Position numbers and translations under genes: made by a program
DNA from: Streptosporangiaceae bacterium
GTDB lineage: Bacteria > Actinomycetota > Actinomycetes > Streptosporangiales > Streptosporangiaceae
Direction of reading: 5' to 3'
Assembly: GCA_030050125.1 (NCBI GenBank)
Contig: JASIJN010000118.1
Location: 1-7,417 of the forward strand
Length of the DNA: 7,417 nt
The notes under the pieces: generated by a model
What the model was told of the DNA's origin: nothing
The model's database searches: none
The model's input: only the letters and a program-made list of their open reading frames with translations
Shown here: piece after piece, positions 5,963-7,417 of the stretch
Layout of the letters: each line of letters begins with the position of its first letter
How positions within the stretch are numbered: the first letter of the stretch is position 1

Positions 5963-5998
5963 AACCCGGCCCGCCGCGACCGGCGCGCGGGCCGGGTT
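5963..5998 (+). terminator. strong stem-loop terminator after the small acidic protein gene
   Basis: AACCCGGCCCGC (5963-5974) and GCGGGCCGGGTT (5987-5998) form a perfect 12-bp stem with a 12-base loop, 19 bases after the TAA. There is no T-run, as is often the case in high-GC actinobacteria. It separates the regulator/small protein unit from rplY. The left arm could also pair with the identical copy of the right arm at 6017-6028. Confidence 0.75.
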
Positions 5999-6053
5999 CG
6001 GGGGCCCCGGGGCCTGGCGGGCCGGGTTCGGGGGGCGCGAGGCCCGGTTCGGG
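5987..6053 (+). repeat. GC-rich imperfect repeats with GGGCCGGGTTCGGG core
   Basis: GCGGGCCGGGTTCGGGGG occurs exactly at 5987-6004 and 6017-6034 (30-bp step). A diverged copy, GGCCCGGTTCGGG, is at 6041-6053. In addition GGCGGGCC (6016-6023) is complementary to GGCCCGCC (6052-6059), so a second hairpin is possible. The stretch 5999-6080 holds nothing else that I can see. Confidence 0.7.
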
Positions 6054-6089
6054 CCCGCCTGGTCGGCCACCCTCGGCCGGGCATTGGGC

Positions 6090-6095
6090 TAAACT
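6090..6095 (+). promoter_or_regulatory. candidate -10 box of rplY-pth
   Basis: TAAACT fits the TANNNT -10 consensus. It lies 40 bases before the rplY GTG and downstream of the strong terminator, so a promoter is expected about here. It is the most AT-rich spot in the gap. No clear -35 hexamer is visible. Confidence 0.4.
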
Positions 6096-6135
6096 TCCCG
6101 GAGAATCAGCCAGGTTGTCTTTGAGGAGCACTACC

Positions 6136-6789
6136 GTGCCTGAGGTACGCATCGCCGCCCAGCCTCGTACCGAGTTCGGCAAGGGGCCGGCCCGCCGGGA
6201 GCGGCGCGCGGGCCGGGTTCCCGCCGTCCTGTACGGCCACGGAGCCGACCCAAGGCACGTCAGCCTGCCCGGCCACGACGTGCTGATGGCCCTGCGCACC
6301 GCGAACGTGCTGATCCGGCTGGAGGGCCTGCCCGGCGGCAGCCAGCTCGCCCTGCCCAAGGCGGTGCAGAGGGACCCGATCAAGGGGTACGTCGAGCACG
6401 TGGACCTGATCACGGTCAGGCGCGGCGAGAAGGTCACCGTCGACGTCCCGGTCACCACCACCGGGGAGGTGGTCTCGGACGGCCTGCTGGACCAGCAGCT
6501 GGTCCAGATATCGGTCGATGCCGAGGCCACGAACATCCCGCCCGGCATCGAGGTGAACATCCAGGGCATGGCGATCGGAACGTCCGTGCACGCCGGCGAC
6601 CTCGCCCTGCCGCGCGGCGTGACCCTCGCGGTGGAGCCCGATGTGCTGGTGCTGCACGTGATCGCCGCGCCGACCGCCGCGCAGATCGAGGCCGAGGTGT
6701 CCGAGGGCGCGGAGGCGGTGCCCGCCGCTCCGGCTCCGGCGCCGAGTCTCGCGGCCGAGCTGCCTGGCCAGCCCGCGGGCCAGTCCTGA
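6136..6789 (+). CDS. rplY: 50S ribosomal protein L25 (general stress protein CTC type)
   Basis: Binds 5S rRNA in the central protuberance of the large ribosomal subunit. The product has 217 residues, the long CTC/TL5 type. The N-terminal RNA-binding beta-barrel (about 1-92) includes RTEFGKGPARRERRAGRVPA and VLYGHG, followed by VQRDPIKGYVEHVDLITV. The C-terminal TL5-like beta domain runs about 95-180 (KVTVDVPV, NIPPGIEVNIQGMAIG, VLHVIA). A disordered Ala/Pro/Glu tail covers about 183-217. I chose GTG at 6136 because GAGGAG (6123-6128) stands 7 bases before it and PEVRIAAQPRTEFGKG is the usual N-terminus. A TTG at 6115 would add seven unconserved residues and lies upstream of that ribosome site. 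pth starts 27 bases after the stop, so the two are probably one transcript, and both serve translation. Confidence 0.95.
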   Translation: MPEVRIAAQPRTEFGKGPARRERRAGRVPAVLYGHGADPRHVSLPGHDVLMALRTANVLIRLEGLPGGSQLALPKAVQRDPIKGYVEHVDLITVRRGEKVTVDVPVTTTGEVVSDGLLDQQLVQISVDAEATNIPPGIEVNIQGMAIGTSVHAGDLALPRGVTLAVEPDVLVLHVIAAPTAAQIEAEVSEGAEAVPAAPAPAPSLAAELPGQPAGQS

Positions 6790-6816
6790 CCTGCGTTGTC
6801 ATAACCCGGTGCCCGC

Positions 6817-7417
6817 ATGCCCGCAGACGCTGAACGCTGGCTGGTCGCCGGGCTCGGTAACCCGGGCCCCGGGTACGCGGGCAACCGGCACAACTGCGGC
6901 TTCATGGTGGCGGACGTGCTGGCCGCGCGGATCGGCGCGGGCTTCAAGCGGGACCGGTCCCGGGCCCTGGTCGCCCTCGGCCGGCTGGCCGGGCTGCCGG
7001 TCGCGCTGGCCAAACCGCAGAGCTACATGAACATCTCGGGCCCTCCGGTCGCGGCGCTGCGCGCCTTCTACAAGATCCCGCCGGAGCGGATCGTGGTCGT
7101 CCACGACGAGCTCGACATCCCGTTCGAGGCGATCCGGCTGAAGCTGGGCGGCGGCGACAACGGCCACAACGGCCTGCGCTCCATCACCGCGGCCCTGGGC
7201 ACGCGCGACTACCTGCGGGTCCGGGTGGGCATCGGCCGCCCGCCGGGCCGGATGGACCCGGCCGATTACGTGCTGCACGACTTCTCCGCCGCCGAGCGCA
7301 AGCTGCTCCCGCTGGTGCTCGAGCGGGCCGCCGACGCCGTCGAGACCGTGGTCACGCGCGGGCTGGCCGTCGCGCAGAACGAGTTCCATGCCGGGCCAGC
7401 GCCGGCGGAGTCTGAGC
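6817..7417 (+). CDS. pth: peptidyl-tRNA hydrolase, 3' end beyond the window
   Basis: Cleaves the ester bond of peptidyl-tRNAs that drop off ribosomes, recycling tRNA; monomeric and cytosolic. The open frame has 200 residues and no stop before the window edge. Since the family is about 190-200 residues, only the tail is missing. Visible signatures are [18 protein letters not shown] at 12-29 with catalytic His25 and Asn15, [10 protein letters not shown] at 66-75 with Asn72, HDELD at 96-100 with Asp97 (the partner of the catalytic His), and the [12 protein letters not shown] loop at 111-122 with Asn118. All active-site residues are present. The start is ATG; the motif distance from the N-terminus is normal. 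No good Shine-Dalgarno sequence precedes it (AACCCGGTGCCCGC), so translation may depend on coupling to rplY, 27 bases upstream. The order rplY-pth is common in actinobacteria. Confidence 0.95.
   Translation, partial: MPADAERWLVAGLGNPGPGYAGNRHNCGFMVADVLAARIGAGFKRDRSRALVALGRLAGLPVALAKPQSYMNISGPPVAALRAFYKIPPERIVVVHDELDIPFEAIRLKLGGGDNGHNGLRSITAALGTRDYLRVRVGIGRPPGRMDPADYVLHDFSAAERKLLPLVLERAADAVETVVTRGLAVAQNEFHAGPAPAESE

Noticed and set aside
1..7417. CRISPR array, insertion sequence, attachment site or replication origin
   Set aside because: No spaced identical repeats of CRISPR size, no transposase or integrase motifs, no terminal inverted repeats with target duplications, and no DnaA-box clusters were seen.

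Overview
The window is high-GC DNA with strong G/C third-position bias, GTG starts and Shine-Dalgarno-type ribosome sites. Together with the order glmU-prs-(insert)-rplY-pth, this points to a filamentous actinomycete (Streptomyces / Streptosporangiales type). The genus cannot be fixed from the sequence alone. All recognisable genes are on the plus strand.

Layout: 1-190 is a non-coding leader. 191-1222 is glmU, with an intact uridylyltransferase half but an acetyltransferase half that stops abruptly at 343 residues. 1240-2217 is prs (PRPP synthase), followed by a clear stem-loop terminator at 2271-2306. 2307-2722 is non-coding and contains several candidate regulatory elements. 2723-5638 encodes a 971-residue AfsR-type regulator (SARP DNA-binding/BTAD, NB-ARC/STAND ATPase, five TPRs). 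5785-5943 encodes a 52-residue, very acidic, proline-rich protein with repeated PDQ and PDQWDE motifs. A 12-bp perfect stem-loop at 5963-5998 and GC-rich repeats close that unit. 6136-6789 is rplY (ribosomal protein L25/CTC), and 6817 to the window edge is pth (peptidyl-tRNA hydrolase), which lacks only its last few codons.

How the parts may work together: GlmU makes UDP-GlcNAc for the cell wall, Prs makes PRPP for nucleotides, L25 binds 5S rRNA and Pth recycles stalled peptidyl-tRNAs. These four are the conserved housekeeping frame. The regulator and the small acidic protein sit as a separately bounded module between prs and rplY. The arrangement of a large SARP-NTPase-TPR regulator followed on the same strand by a tiny repeat-bearing protein parallels afsR-afsS of Streptomyces, where AfsR activates the gene for the 63-residue AfsS. 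The small protein here is not recognisable to me as AfsS by sequence, so this may be an unrelated or undescribed partner.

The two strongest points for follow-up are the 52-residue PDQWDE protein beside the regulator, and the loss of the whole acetyltransferase active site from GlmU.
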